This document shows, piece by piece, positions 1-6,854 of a stretch of 8,282 bases of DNA. The DNA comes from Neisseriaceae bacterium (lineage in GTDB: Bacteria; Pseudomonadota; Gammaproteobacteria; Burkholderiales; UBA11063). A program made the position numbers and the translations under genes. Location of the stretch: contig CANEUJ010000068.1 of NCBI GenBank assembly GCA_947441745.1, forward strand, positions 1 through 8,282. The letters run 5' to 3'. A model generated the notes under the pieces. It did not search any database, was not told the origin of the DNA, and saw only the letters and a list, made by a program, of their open reading frames with translations. The first letter of the stretch is position 1. Every line of letters starts with the position of its first letter.

Positions 1-295
1 CAATACCTGCAAAGAAATAAATTTCAGATTCTTTTCTAGGGCCAAATGATAGCACACATAGTATACCAGCAGTTTGAGCTAATGCTTCAATAATAAGCAC
101 ACCTGGCATAACAGGGTAATCTGGAAAATGCCCCGTGAAATGTAGCTCATTCATAGTTACATTTTTTAGTACTTTAATATTTTTACCAGGCTCTACATCA
201 AGAACTCTATCAACCAACAAAAATGGATAACGATGTGGCAATTGCTTCATAATTTCATTTATATTAATTGGCATTTCAGGTTTTGGCATAAACAT
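1..295 (-). CDS. fabZ: 3-hydroxyacyl-[acyl-carrier-protein] dehydratase FabZ, 3' end cut by window edge
   Basis: Cytoplasmic hot-dog-fold enzyme that dehydrates 3-hydroxyacyl-ACP to trans-2-enoyl-ACP in type II fatty acid synthesis. Only about the first 98 of the family's usual 145-150 residues are visible. They read PHRYPFLLVDRV near residues 20-31 and then GHFPDYPVMPGVLIIEALAQ at 55-74. His56 and Glu70 match the catalytic pair of the family. The visible part ends in RKESEIYFFAGI, which resembles the betaproteobacterial form. Three in-frame ATGs lie close together at 301, 295 and 289, and a fourth at 274. I chose 295 because AAGGAG (302-307) ends six bases before it, whereas 301 touches the Shine-Dalgarno and 289 is 12 bases away. 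This start overlaps the end of lpxD by 20 bp, so translation is probably coupled. Identification is firm; the exact start is less so. Confidence 0.95.
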   Translation of the reverse strand, partial: MFMPKPEMPININEIMKQLPHRYPFLLVDRVLDVEPGKNIKVLKNVTMNELHFTGHFPDYPVMPGVLIIEALAQTAGILCVLSFGPRKESEIYFFAGI

Positions 296-1325
296 TTGCA
301 TCTCCTTGTATTTGCTCAAATTGTTTTTCTAAAAATTTTAATCTTTGCTGCATTTCATTTAAATGTCTAATATGTACCGCATTTTTAGCATAATCCTTAT
401 AGTTACTAAATGGGTATGCCGCCATATATAGGTCTGGAGTAGTGATACTCTTACCAATTCCAGTATAGGCACCAATTACAGTATGATCACATATATTAAT
501 ATGGTCTGCTATTCCCGCACTACCAGCTAAAATACAGTATTTTCCAATTACACTAGAACCAGCAATCCCTACTTGAGCAGCAATTACACTATGAGCTCCT
601 ATTTTAACATTGTGAGCAATCTGTACCAAATTATCAATTACTACGCCATTTTCTATTGTAGTTGGACCAAAAGTTCCACCATCTATCGTAGTATTGGCTC
701 CAATTTCGACATTATTTCCGATGCAAACCCCACCTATTTGAGGGATTTTATGGCGTTCTTTTTTATTATCAGGAGCATATCCAAAGCCATCCGCCCCAAT
801 AATCACTCCACTATGAATAATACAATTATTACCAATTTTAACATTAGCATAAATCGTCACATTAGGATAAATAGTAACATTATCTCCAATAACTACATTA
901 TCTCCAATAACGCTATTTGGATATACTTGAGTATTATTACCAATTACTGATTTTTTCCCAATTACTACATTTTGTGATATCGCACAGTTACTACCAATAA
1001 CAGCTGTTACATCAAGATAACTTGTCTCACTTACACCTCTAGCTAATTGCGGCAATGGATTAAATAAATTACTTACTTGTGCAAAATATAAATAAGGATC
1101 GTCAGCTATTATAGCAGGAATGTCTATCTTATCAAGCTCTTCCTCTTTTATAATAATTGCACTTGCTTTACACATAGGTAATTCTTTAGCAAATTTTTTA
1201 TCACTAAAAAAAGTAAGCTCACCAGGCAGTGCCTTATCTGTTGGCATAATAGATGTAACAGTAACATCATCCCCTTTAAGAACGCCACCAAATTTAGCAA
1301 TTAACTCAGATAATTTATATTGCAT
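276..1325 (-). CDS. lpxD: UDP-3-O-(3-hydroxyacyl)glucosamine N-acyltransferase LpxD
   Basis: Third step of lipid A synthesis: transfers a 3-hydroxyacyl chain from ACP to the 2-amino group of UDP-3-O-acylglucosamine, in the cytoplasm. At 349 residues it has the usual family length. Residues 1-95 are the uridine-binding N-terminal domain, with FFSDKKF at 39-45. About 105-295 is the left-handed beta-helix of hexapeptide repeats (for example VIGDNVVIGDNVTIYPNVTI). The C-terminal segment 318-340 is a likely helix or coiled coil. The catalytic His is His238 in QIAHNV, and His275 matches the second conserved His (E. coli His239 and His276 by recall). The stretch TTIDGGTFGPT at 212-222 departs from the usual TTIDRGAL-DT, losing the Arg. 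GAGGG about 10 bases upstream of the ATG supports the start. The gene lies 42 bp after skp and overlaps fabZ, as in the standard cluster. Confidence 0.97.
   Translation of the reverse strand: MQYKLSELIAKFGGVLKGDDVTVTSIMPTDKALPGELTFFSDKKFAKELPMCKASAIIIKEEELDKIDIPAIIADDPYLYFAQVSNLFNPLPQLARGVSETSYLDVTAVIGSNCAISQNVVIGKKSVIGNNTQVYPNSVIGDNVVIGDNVTIYPNVTIYANVKIGNNCIIHSGVIIGADGFGYAPDNKKERHKIPQIGGVCIGNNVEIGANTTIDGGTFGPTTIENGVVIDNLVQIAHNVKIGAHSVIAAQVGIAGSSVIGKYCILAGSAGIADHINICDHTVIGAYTGIGKSITTPDLYMAAYPFSNYKDYAKNAVHIRHLNEMQQRLKFLEKQFEQIQGDANVYAKT
302..307 (-). promoter_or_regulatory. Shine-Dalgarno AAGGAG that decides the fabZ start
   Basis: On the minus strand AAGGAG is followed by ATGCAAATGTTTATG, giving three ATGs in the fabZ frame at distances of 0, 6 and 12 bases. 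The middle one (A at 295) has normal spacing. The site lies inside the last codons of lpxD, so fabZ is translated from within its upstream neighbour's coding region. Confidence 0.7.
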
Positions 1326-1367
1326 TTATAAAACCCTCATAATTAAAGTAGAACTAAAACCAAGAGC

Positions 1368-1982
1368 TTACTTAGTTTTTGGTGTCGCCAAACCTGCAGT
1401 TGTTGCTGGACTTAACGGCTGTTTTTCAACACTATCTAACTGCTTGATTAGTTCCGCACTATTTACTTTGTTTAATTCTGCAATAACTCGATCTGTCAAG
1501 TCATATTTAGGCTTTGCATATACTAACTGATTTGAAGTTAATACCAAATCAAAATCATCCTTATCACTAATATCTTTCAAAATAGTATTAGCACGCCCCA
1601 ATACTGCTGCTGAAGCAAAATCTTGAGCTTTTTGTGCAGACTGCTGGAAAGTCGTGTATTTTTGTTGAAACTCCATCTGATCTTTTTGATAAGTCACTTG
1701 TAAACTTTCTAAACTAGCACGATCAGTTGCGGTTAATTTATCCATACTCGGAGCTTTTTTCATAATAGCCTGCATCTGAGTTTGTTCACTAGCTAGCTTG
1801 TCATTCATAGTTTTTAAACTTTTTTGTTGCGGATCAAATTTAGTCTTCAAAGCCTCTTGCATTGCAAGAGCGGGTTTTGAAGTTGAAAAAACTTTACTAA
1901 CATCAACATAACCTAGCTTAAAGTCAGTGGCGTAAGCTAATGTTGAACTTACTAATAAACTTAATAATAGTTTGCGTTGCAT
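1368..1982 (-). CDS. skp: Periplasmic outer-membrane-protein chaperone Skp (OmpH family)
   Basis: Periplasmic trimeric 'jellyfish' chaperone that binds unfolded outer-membrane proteins leaving the Sec channel and keeps them soluble until BamA assembles them. A clear Sec signal peptide is visible: positive MQRK, a hydrophobic stretch, and a cleavage site AYA|TD after residue 18. The mature protein opens with FKLGYVDVSKVF, typical of OmpH. Residues 35-135 are charged, Gln/Lys-rich and helical, forming the tentacle coiled coil. The core closes with YDLTDRVIAELNKV at about 160-173. A tail of about 30 residues follows, rich in Pro, Thr and Ala. That makes 204 residues against roughly 160-180 in most homologues. 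AAGGG eight bases before the ATG supports the start. The gene starts 26 bp after the bamA stop with no terminator between, so it is probably cotranscribed with bamA. Confidence 0.93.
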   Translation of the reverse strand: MQRKLLLSLLVSSTLAYATDFKLGYVDVSKVFSTSKPALAMQEALKTKFDPQQKSLKTMNDKLASEQTQMQAIMKKAPSMDKLTATDRASLESLQVTYQKDQMEFQQKYTTFQQSAQKAQDFASAAVLGRANTILKDISDKDDFDLVLTSNQLVYAKPKYDLTDRVIAELNKVNSAELIKQLDSVEKQPLSPATTAGLATPKTK

Positions 1983-2008
1983 AATATATACCCTTAAAAA
2001 ATAAGTAA

Positions 2009-4285
2009 TTAAAAAGATGTCCCCAATTGAAACTGAAACGGTTGTAAATTATCATTTGGCTGGCTAAACATTGGCAAGGCATAACTTAGCTTAATGGGCC
2101 CAAGTGGCGAAATCCAAGTTAAACCAAGACCATAACTACCACGAAATGACTGTTCAGGAGTTAGCCCAAAGGAGTTACCCCCCCATAGTGAGCCCATATC
2201 ATAAAACACCCCCAAACGCACAAGATGCTGATCTTTAATCCATGGCATAGGAAATAGTATATCATTAGTCCAAACCACTTCATTAACACCACCAAGTGAT
2301 GAACCGTCTGTATCTTTAGGACCAATAGTACCAATATAGTAACCTCTAATTGAGTTGATACCACCAAGAAAATAATTTTGATAAAACGGTACTGTGCTAC
2401 CACCGTAGGCATTAATTGTACCAAATTGTGCATTAGAACGCCAAACATAATCACTATCACCCAAAGATGTAAACCATGTATTTTGAGAAGTGAACCGGTA
2501 ATACTGTGCACCAACCAAAGGCATAGTAATATCCGCAGTCTGGTTATAAAGAGCACCTGATGTCGGCCACAAGGTGCTATCAGTAGTATTTCTAACCCAA
2601 CCAACAGACACTGGAACTGCATTTACAGAGTCACCAAACTGATTAGTAAATTGTACAAATCTTAAAGGTACATTAGCACTTGACAAATTAATTTGATTAT
2701 TTTCAAAACCCGCACTAAAATTGATTTTATCATATTCGGACACTGGCATTCCAAGCCTTGCCCTAGCACCAATTGTTTGCGTGGAATATGGGCTAATCCC
2801 CGCTTGATTGGGTGTATATAAGTTATCATAAATATCATAACCAAGACTTGTAGCATTGGGTTTATAATACGGATCTGTAAAAGATAATGAAACACTTTGA
2901 TTTAATGCACTTGTGGAAGCACTTAATGATGCAGATTTACCCGAACCAAATAAATTTGATTGCGAAATCGAACCATTTAATAGTACGCCTTGACCTTGGG
3001 CATACCCTACCCCAAAATTTATACTACCAGTATTAGTTTCTTCAACATCCACATTCAAATCAACATTATCCCCAACACCAGGAACTGGTGTAGTCGTTAT
3101 ATTTGCAGATTTAAAGTACCCAAGTAGATTTAAACGTTCTTTTGAGCGCTTAACTGCACTTGAATCGTATAGAGCATTTTCAGATTGTCTTAATTCACGC
3201 CTAACCACAATATCACGAGTTTTCTTATTTCCACTAATATTAATTTGACGTACATAGATTTTTTTACCAATATCCATAAAGAAAGTAAAACTAACCATCT
3301 TATTTTTTTCATCAAACTCAGGGACTGGGTTTACATTTGCTGAAGCATATCCATAATGCCCAAGTTTAGTCTTTAAATCATCAACAGTTTTGTTAATTAG
3401 AGATTGGTTTACCACTTTACCAGGCTTTAATAGAATCAAAGGCTCTAACTCTGCTAGGGGAATATTTTTTGTATTACCTGCAAGTTTGGCATTTTTAATT
3501 TTATATTTGGAGCCTTCAATTATATTGATGGTTATATATACTGATTTTTTATCTGGGGTTAACTGAACTTGGATAAAATTAATCTTAAAATTAATATAAC
3601 CATGATCTTGATAGTATACTCGAATTTTTTCAAGATCCGCAGATAGTTTATCACTTACATAATCATTATCTTTGTGCCACCAGCTAAGCCAGTTACCAGT
3701 ATTTAGAAACATTTCTTTATCAAGAATTTTTTCACTAAATACTTTATTACCAACAAAGACAATAGAAGCAATTTTAGCTGGATCACCTTCTATAATTTTT
3801 ATACTTATTGCAACCCTATTTCGTTCTAGTTTAACAATTACAGGAGTAATCGTAACTGAATAAAGCCCTCGATTGTAATATTCAGACCTAAGACTTAAAA
3901 TAGCCTCATCAATTATGCTTTGGTCAAAAATATTACCTTCGGCCAAACCACTATCTTTAAGTGATTTTGTTAATAAATCATGATCAAATGCTTTATCCCC
4001 TGTTATAGTTAATTCAGAAATAATCGGACGCTCTACAATATCAATAATTAAGACATTTGATTGCTCTTCAACCCTTACATCTGTAAAAAACCCAGTAGCA
4101 TATAACTTAGTAATAATATCATCAACTGTCGTTTGAGATAATGAATCTCCAACTTTAACTGGTAAATAAGAAAAAACTGTACCAGCTTCAATCCTTTGTA
4201 AACCATTAATTCTTATATTTTTTACCACAAATGGTGTAAAAGCATAGACATGTCCCAGCATAAGGAACATCCCCCCCAAAATCAT
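2009..4285 (-). CDS. bamA: Outer membrane protein assembly factor BamA; translation start uncertain
   Basis: Central subunit of the BAM complex, which folds and inserts beta-barrel proteins into the outer membrane. Five periplasmic POTRA domains occupy roughly residues 17-86, 87-167, 170-257, 260-339 and 342-416 (the first contains NIRINGLQRIEAGTVFSYLP). An Omp85 barrel from about 420 to 758 follows. Loop 6 carries the conserved IRGYY (646-650), and the protein ends in FQFQLGTSF with the required terminal Phe. At 758 residues the length is typical, and the sequence strongly resembles Neisseria BamA from memory. With the ATG at 4285 the leader is MILGGMFLMLGHVYA, cleaved before FTP, and has no positive n-region or visible Shine-Dalgarno. 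Upstream in-frame codons (ATA CGA AAA ACA ATA CTA, 4303-4286) would add Ile-Arg-Lys-Thr-Ile-Leu, so the true start may be an upstream non-ATG codon. The product assignment is firm; the start is not. Confidence 0.96.
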   Translation of the reverse strand: MILGGMFLMLGHVYAFTPFVVKNIRINGLQRIEAGTVFSYLPVKVGDSLSQTTVDDIITKLYATGFFTDVRVEEQSNVLIIDIVERPIISELTITGDKAFDHDLLTKSLKDSGLAEGNIFDQSIIDEAILSLRSEYYNRGLYSVTITPVIVKLERNRVAISIKIIEGDPAKIASIVFVGNKVFSEKILDKEMFLNTGNWLSWWHKDNDYVSDKLSADLEKIRVYYQDHGYINFKINFIQVQLTPDKKSVYITINIIEGSKYKIKNAKLAGNTKNIPLAELEPLILLKPGKVVNQSLINKTVDDLKTKLGHYGYASANVNPVPEFDEKNKMVSFTFFMDIGKKIYVRQINISGNKKTRDIVVRRELRQSENALYDSSAVKRSKERLNLLGYFKSANITTTPVPGVGDNVDLNVDVEETNTGSINFGVGYAQGQGVLLNGSISQSNLFGSGKSASLSASTSALNQSVSLSFTDPYYKPNATSLGYDIYDNLYTPNQAGISPYSTQTIGARARLGMPVSEYDKINFSAGFENNQINLSSANVPLRFVQFTNQFGDSVNAVPVSVGWVRNTTDSTLWPTSGALYNQTADITMPLVGAQYYRFTSQNTWFTSLGDSDYVWRSNAQFGTINAYGGSTVPFYQNYFLGGINSIRGYYIGTIGPKDTDGSSLGGVNEVVWTNDILFPMPWIKDQHLVRLGVFYDMGSLWGGNSFGLTPEQSFRGSYGLGLTWISPLGPIKLSYALPMFSQPNDNLQPFQFQLGTSF

Positions 4286-4307
4286 TAGTATTGTTTTTCG
4301 TATATTT

Positions 4308-4336
4308 ATTATAATTTTAGTATCTCATTATTACAA
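4308..4336 (-). promoter_or_regulatory. Candidate sigma-70 promoter for bamA-skp-lpxD-fabZ
   Basis: On the minus strand TTGTAA (4331-4336, four of six matches to TTGACA) is followed after exactly 17 bases by a perfect TATAAT (4308-4313). The -35 element contains the rpoH stop codon TAA (4331-4333), so the promoter starts where rpoH ends. Transcription would begin near 4301, leaving a leader of only about 16 bases before the ATG at 4285. AT-rich DNA yields chance TATAAT boxes, but the spacing and position favour a real site. Confidence 0.6.
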
Positions 4337-5197
4337 AAGGCTTTGATAGTTACTTAAAGATTGTTTCATTTTTTCCATAGCCTTAACTTCAATCTGCCTT
4401 ATTCTTTCAGCTGATACTGAATATTTTGCTGCTAACTCATGTAGTGTTAATTCATTTCCTGCTTCAGCAAGCCAACGAGATCTAATAATATCACGACTTC
4501 TCTCATCTAGCTCTGATAGTGCTGCTTCTATCCCATCAGTATGTAATTTATCTTGACTCTTCTTCTCTACCATCATTTCAGGAGTATGGTCTTCATCGCG
4601 TAACCAATCAACTGGTGCAAAACCTTCACCATTTTCAGGTAATATACTAACATCGCCCCCAGTTAGGCGCATATTCATATCAACCACATCATTTCTAGTT
4701 ACATCTAGTTCTTTGGCAATTTTATTAGCTTCAATCTCAGATAAATTACCCATATCTTCTTTGTGCGAACGTAAATTAAAGAATAATTTTCGTTGACTCT
4801 TTGTCGTTACAGTTCTAACAATACGCCAATTTTTAATCACATACTCATTTATTTCAGCACGAATCCAATGAATAGCAAAAGTAACTAAGCGTACTTTACG
4901 TCTTGCATCAAACCTTTTTACAGCTTTCATTAGACCAATAGTACCTTCTTGAATTATATCAGCTAATGGTAAACCATAACCCATATAACCACGTGATATA
5001 GATACTACTAGCCTTAAATGTGATAAAACAAGATAACGCGCTGCTTCAACATCTTCATCATTACGCCACTGCTCTGCCAAATCATACTCTTCTTTGTCTG
5101 TTAATAACGGAATAGTATTTACAAAACTTATATATGCTTCAATACCACCAGTACTTACAACAGGTAGATTAGCTGGAAAATTATCAGGTTTTTTCAT
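4331..5197 (-). CDS. rpoH: RNA polymerase heat-shock sigma factor RpoH (sigma-32)
   Basis: Group 3 sigma factor that directs RNA polymerase to heat-shock genes for chaperones and proteases. At 288 residues it has the usual length. Region 2 spans about 52-128: LRLVVSISRGYMGYGLPLAD, then IIQEGTIGLMKAVKRFD, then TFAIHWIRAEINEYV. The RpoH-specific box QRKLFFNLR at 135-143 separates it from RpoD and RpoS and is the segment linked in the family to core binding and FtsH/DnaK control. Region 4.2, with TLHELAAKYSVSAERIRQIE at 251-270, forms the helix-turn-helix for the -35 element. The ATG at 5197 is preceded by only a weak purine stretch (GAAGATAA). The gene lies 48 bp after fdxA, behind a terminator-like hairpin, and ends inside the bamA promoter. 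Having rpoH directly before bamA is not the usual arrangement. Confidence 0.97.
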   Translation of the reverse strand: MKKPDNFPANLPVVSTGGIEAYISFVNTIPLLTDKEEYDLAEQWRNDEDVEAARYLVLSHLRLVVSISRGYMGYGLPLADIIQEGTIGLMKAVKRFDARRKVRLVTFAIHWIRAEINEYVIKNWRIVRTVTTKSQRKLFFNLRSHKEDMGNLSEIEANKIAKELDVTRNDVVDMNMRLTGGDVSILPENGEGFAPVDWLRDEDHTPEMMVEKKSQDKLHTDGIEAALSELDERSRDIIRSRWLAEAGNELTLHELAAKYSVSAERIRQIEVKAMEKMKQSLSNYQSLL

Positions 5198-5205
5198 TTA
5201 TCTTC

Positions 5206-5237
5206 AAAATCAAAAACGATGCCTCATGGCACCATTT
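5206..5237 (-). terminator. Rho-independent terminator-like hairpin after fdxA, in the rpoH leader
   Basis: On the minus strand AAATGGTGCC, loop ATGA, GGCATCGTTT form a 10-bp stem with two G-U pairs (arms 5228-5237 and 5214-5223). A T-rich run GTTTTTGATTTTG follows. This has the shape of an intrinsic terminator for transcripts coming from fdxA, whose stop is at 5246. It ends about 9 bases before the rpoH ATG, so it could also be a leader structure limiting rpoH read-through or translation. Confidence 0.6.
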
Positions 5238-5265
5238 ATAAAATGTTAAGCTCCATTTTGGTCAA
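5235..5265 (-). promoter_or_regulatory. Candidate sigma-70 promoter for rpoH, inside the fdxA 3' end
   Basis: TTGACC on the minus strand (5260-5265, five of six matches) lies in the last codons of fdxA. TATAAA (5235-5240, five of six) follows after a rather long 19-base spacer, or TTTTAT (5238-5243, four of six) after 16. Either choice puts the start of transcription near 5228-5231, within the first arm of the terminator-like hairpin. Transcripts from this promoter would therefore form little or none of that stem. This is a pattern-based call with no experimental support. Confidence 0.4.
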
Positions 5266-5584
5266 GTAAATGACGTTTTTCTTTTATTTTTGCCCACTCA
5301 TCAGCGTCAACTGGTGCATCTTTCTTAGATACAATAGGTTTCCAGTTAGCATTTTTGGACAAAATATCATTCAAATGAATAAAATCTTGCTGCTCTTCAG
5401 GTACTTCATCCTCAGGAAAGATAGCATCAACGGGACATTCAGCAACACATAGTGTACAATCAATACACTCGTCAGGGTCAATTACTAGAAAATTAGGCCC
5501 CTCACGAAAGCAGTCCACAGGACATACATCTACACAATCAGTGTATTTACATTTAATACAACTCTCAGTAATTATATATGCCAT
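5246..5584 (-). CDS. fdxA: Seven-iron ferredoxin FdxA ([3Fe-4S][4Fe-4S], Azotobacter FdI type)
   Basis: Small cytoplasmic electron carrier with one 3Fe-4S and one 4Fe-4S cluster. By comparison with Azotobacter ferredoxin I, Cys9, Cys17 and Cys50 would bind the 3Fe-4S cluster, and Cys21, Cys40, Cys43 and Cys46 the 4Fe-4S cluster. Cys12 and Cys25 match the two free cysteines of that family. The signature pieces are ESCIKCKYTDCVDVCPVDCF (7-26), REGPNFLVIDPDECIDC (27-43) and VAECPVDAI (47-55). The acidic C-terminal extension (56-112) is typical; 112 residues is close to the family's usual 107-112. GGAG 11 bases before the ATG supports the start. The gene starts 41 bp after phaA with no terminator visible, so the two may be cotranscribed. 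Its redox partner cannot be inferred from the window. Confidence 0.96.
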   Translation of the reverse strand: MAYIITESCIKCKYTDCVDVCPVDCFREGPNFLVIDPDECIDCTLCVAECPVDAIFPEDEVPEEQQDFIHLNDILSKNANWKPIVSKKDAPVDADEWAKIKEKRHLLDQNGA

Positions 5585-5625
5585 TTAGTACTATTCTCCA
5601 TAATTAATCTCTCTCTTCTCATTAT

Positions 5626-6810
5626 TTACTTTCTCTCAACAGCAAGAGCTACTCCCATGCCCCCACCGATACATAAAGCCGCCAGGGCTTTTTTAGCATC
5701 AATTCTAACCATTTCATGTAATAAACTGACCAAAATTCTACATCCAGATGCACCAACTGGGTGACCTATTGCAATAGATCCACCATTCACATTTACTTTA
5801 TTAGTATCCCAACCAAGTTCTTTATTAACGGCAACAGCCTGAGCTGCAAATGCTTCGTTAGCTTCAATTAGATCCAAATCATTGACATTCCAATTAGCAC
5901 GAGCTAAAACTTTTTGAGTTGCATAAACTGGCCCCATACCCATTAGTTCTGGCTCAAGCCCTGCTGAAGCATAAGCTTTTACATAAGCTATAACTACCAA
6001 CCCTAATTCTTTTGCCTTATCTTCACTCATCATTAATACTGCTGCAGCACCATCATTGATACCTGAAGCATTTCCTGCAGTAACAGTACCATTTTCTTTT
6101 TTAAACACTGGTTTTAGTTTGGCCAAAGCATCATATACTACACCAGATTTAATAAATTCATCTTTTTGAAAACTAATAGAATCACCTTTTCTTTGTGGAA
6201 CCATAACAGGGACTATTTCAGAGTCAAATTTACCAAATAACTGTGCTTGTTCTGCTTTATTTTGTGAACTAACGGCAAATTTATCCTGCTCTTCACGAGT
6301 TATATTATACTTTTGGGCGATATTTTCTGCAGTAACTCCCATATGATATTTATTATATACATCAGTTAGTGCATCGTATACCATAGAATCAAGCATAGTA
6401 ATATTACCCATCTTTGTACCATCACGAGATCCAAGCATAATATGTGGTGATAACGACATATTTTCTTGTCCACCAGCAATTACGATATCGGCATCACCAC
6501 AAGCAATAGCTTGAGCTGCTAAATGCGTTGATTTAAGTCCTGAACCACACACTTGATTTATCGTCAAAGCAGGAGTTTCTTTAGGTAAACCAGCCTTTAA
6601 AGCCGCTTGGCGTGCTGGATTTTGCCCTGCTCCCGCAGTTAAAACCTGCCCCATAATCACTTCTGATACTTGCTCGGGTTTTACGTTGGTTTCTTCTAAT
6701 AGAGCCTTGATCACAATAGCACCAAGTTCAGATGCAGGAATCTTAGATAAGCTTCCTAAAAAGCTACCAACTGCAGTTCTTTTAGCAGCAACAATCACCA
6801 CATTTCGCAT
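5626..6810 (-). CDS. phaA: Acetyl-CoA acetyltransferase (beta-ketothiolase)
   Basis: Cytoplasmic thiolase II that condenses two acetyl-CoA into acetoacetyl-CoA. Next to phaC this is most likely the first step of polyhydroxybutyrate synthesis. The 394-residue length is typical. The nucleophile is Cys88 in NQVCGSGLKS. NEAFAAQA begins at 318, His350 lies in GHPVGASGCR, and the second active Cys380 lies in CIGGGMG. VVIVAAKRTAVGSF at 4-17 is the usual thiolase opening. The start is supported by GGAG upstream (TTGGAGTTGAAAT then ATG). Assignment as PhaA and not AtoB rests on the neighbouring PHA synthase, since the two are the same enzyme class. The gene is separated from phaC by 177 bp holding an inverted repeat, so it may be transcribed apart from phaC. 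I could not identify a convincing promoter in that gap. Confidence 0.93.
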   Translation of the reverse strand: MRNVVIVAAKRTAVGSFLGSLSKIPASELGAIVIKALLEETNVKPEQVSEVIMGQVLTAGAGQNPARQAALKAGLPKETPALTINQVCGSGLKSTHLAAQAIACGDADIVIAGGQENMSLSPHIMLGSRDGTKMGNITMLDSMVYDALTDVYNKYHMGVTAENIAQKYNITREEQDKFAVSSQNKAEQAQLFGKFDSEIVPVMVPQRKGDSISFQKDEFIKSGVVYDALAKLKPVFKKENGTVTAGNASGINDGAAAVLMMSEDKAKELGLVVIAYVKAYASAGLEPELMGMGPVYATQKVLARANWNVNDLDLIEANEAFAAQAVAVNKELGWDTNKVNVNGGSIAIGHPVGASGCRILVSLLHEMVRIDAKKALAALCIGGGMGVALAVERK

Positions 6811-6854
6811 ATTTCAACTCCAAATAAATTTCTCTAGTTCGTATAATCTTAGGG

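Noticed and set aside
573..950. Open frame of 125 codons on the plus strand opposite lpxD
   Set aside because: It is the shadow of the lpxD hexapeptide repeats: low-complexity Asn/Ile/Ser protein with no recognisable domain. The lpxD frame is fully conserved across it.
836..960. Apparent short tandem repeats (ACATTATCTCCAATAAC and similar)
   Set aside because: They follow the hexapeptide periodicity of the LpxD beta-helix and are explained by coding.
1120..1530. Plus-strand frame of 136 codons across the lpxD-skp junction, and other plus-strand frames at 2378, 3672, 5270 and 6686
   Set aside because: All are antisense to well-supported genes and lack domains or clear start signals.
2161..2895. 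Minus-strand open frames of 153 and 77 codons overlapping the bamA barrel
   Set aside because: They are in a different frame inside a complete bamA barrel, have no Shine-Dalgarno-supported start, and their proteins resemble nothing I know.
4271..4277. Phase-variation switch for bamA at the seven-G run
   Set aside because: The tract is short and bamA is essential. No alternative start upstream in another frame would make a slipped version productive.
5210..5227. Tiny reading frame (ATG AGG CAT CGT TTT TGA) in the rpoH leader
   Set aside because: It has no Shine-Dalgarno, starts in the hairpin loop and is only five codons long. It is most likely chance.
6842..6847. TATAAT on the plus strand just outside the inverted repeat
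   Set aside because: No reasonable -35 lies 16-18 bases upstream, and no plus-strand gene follows.
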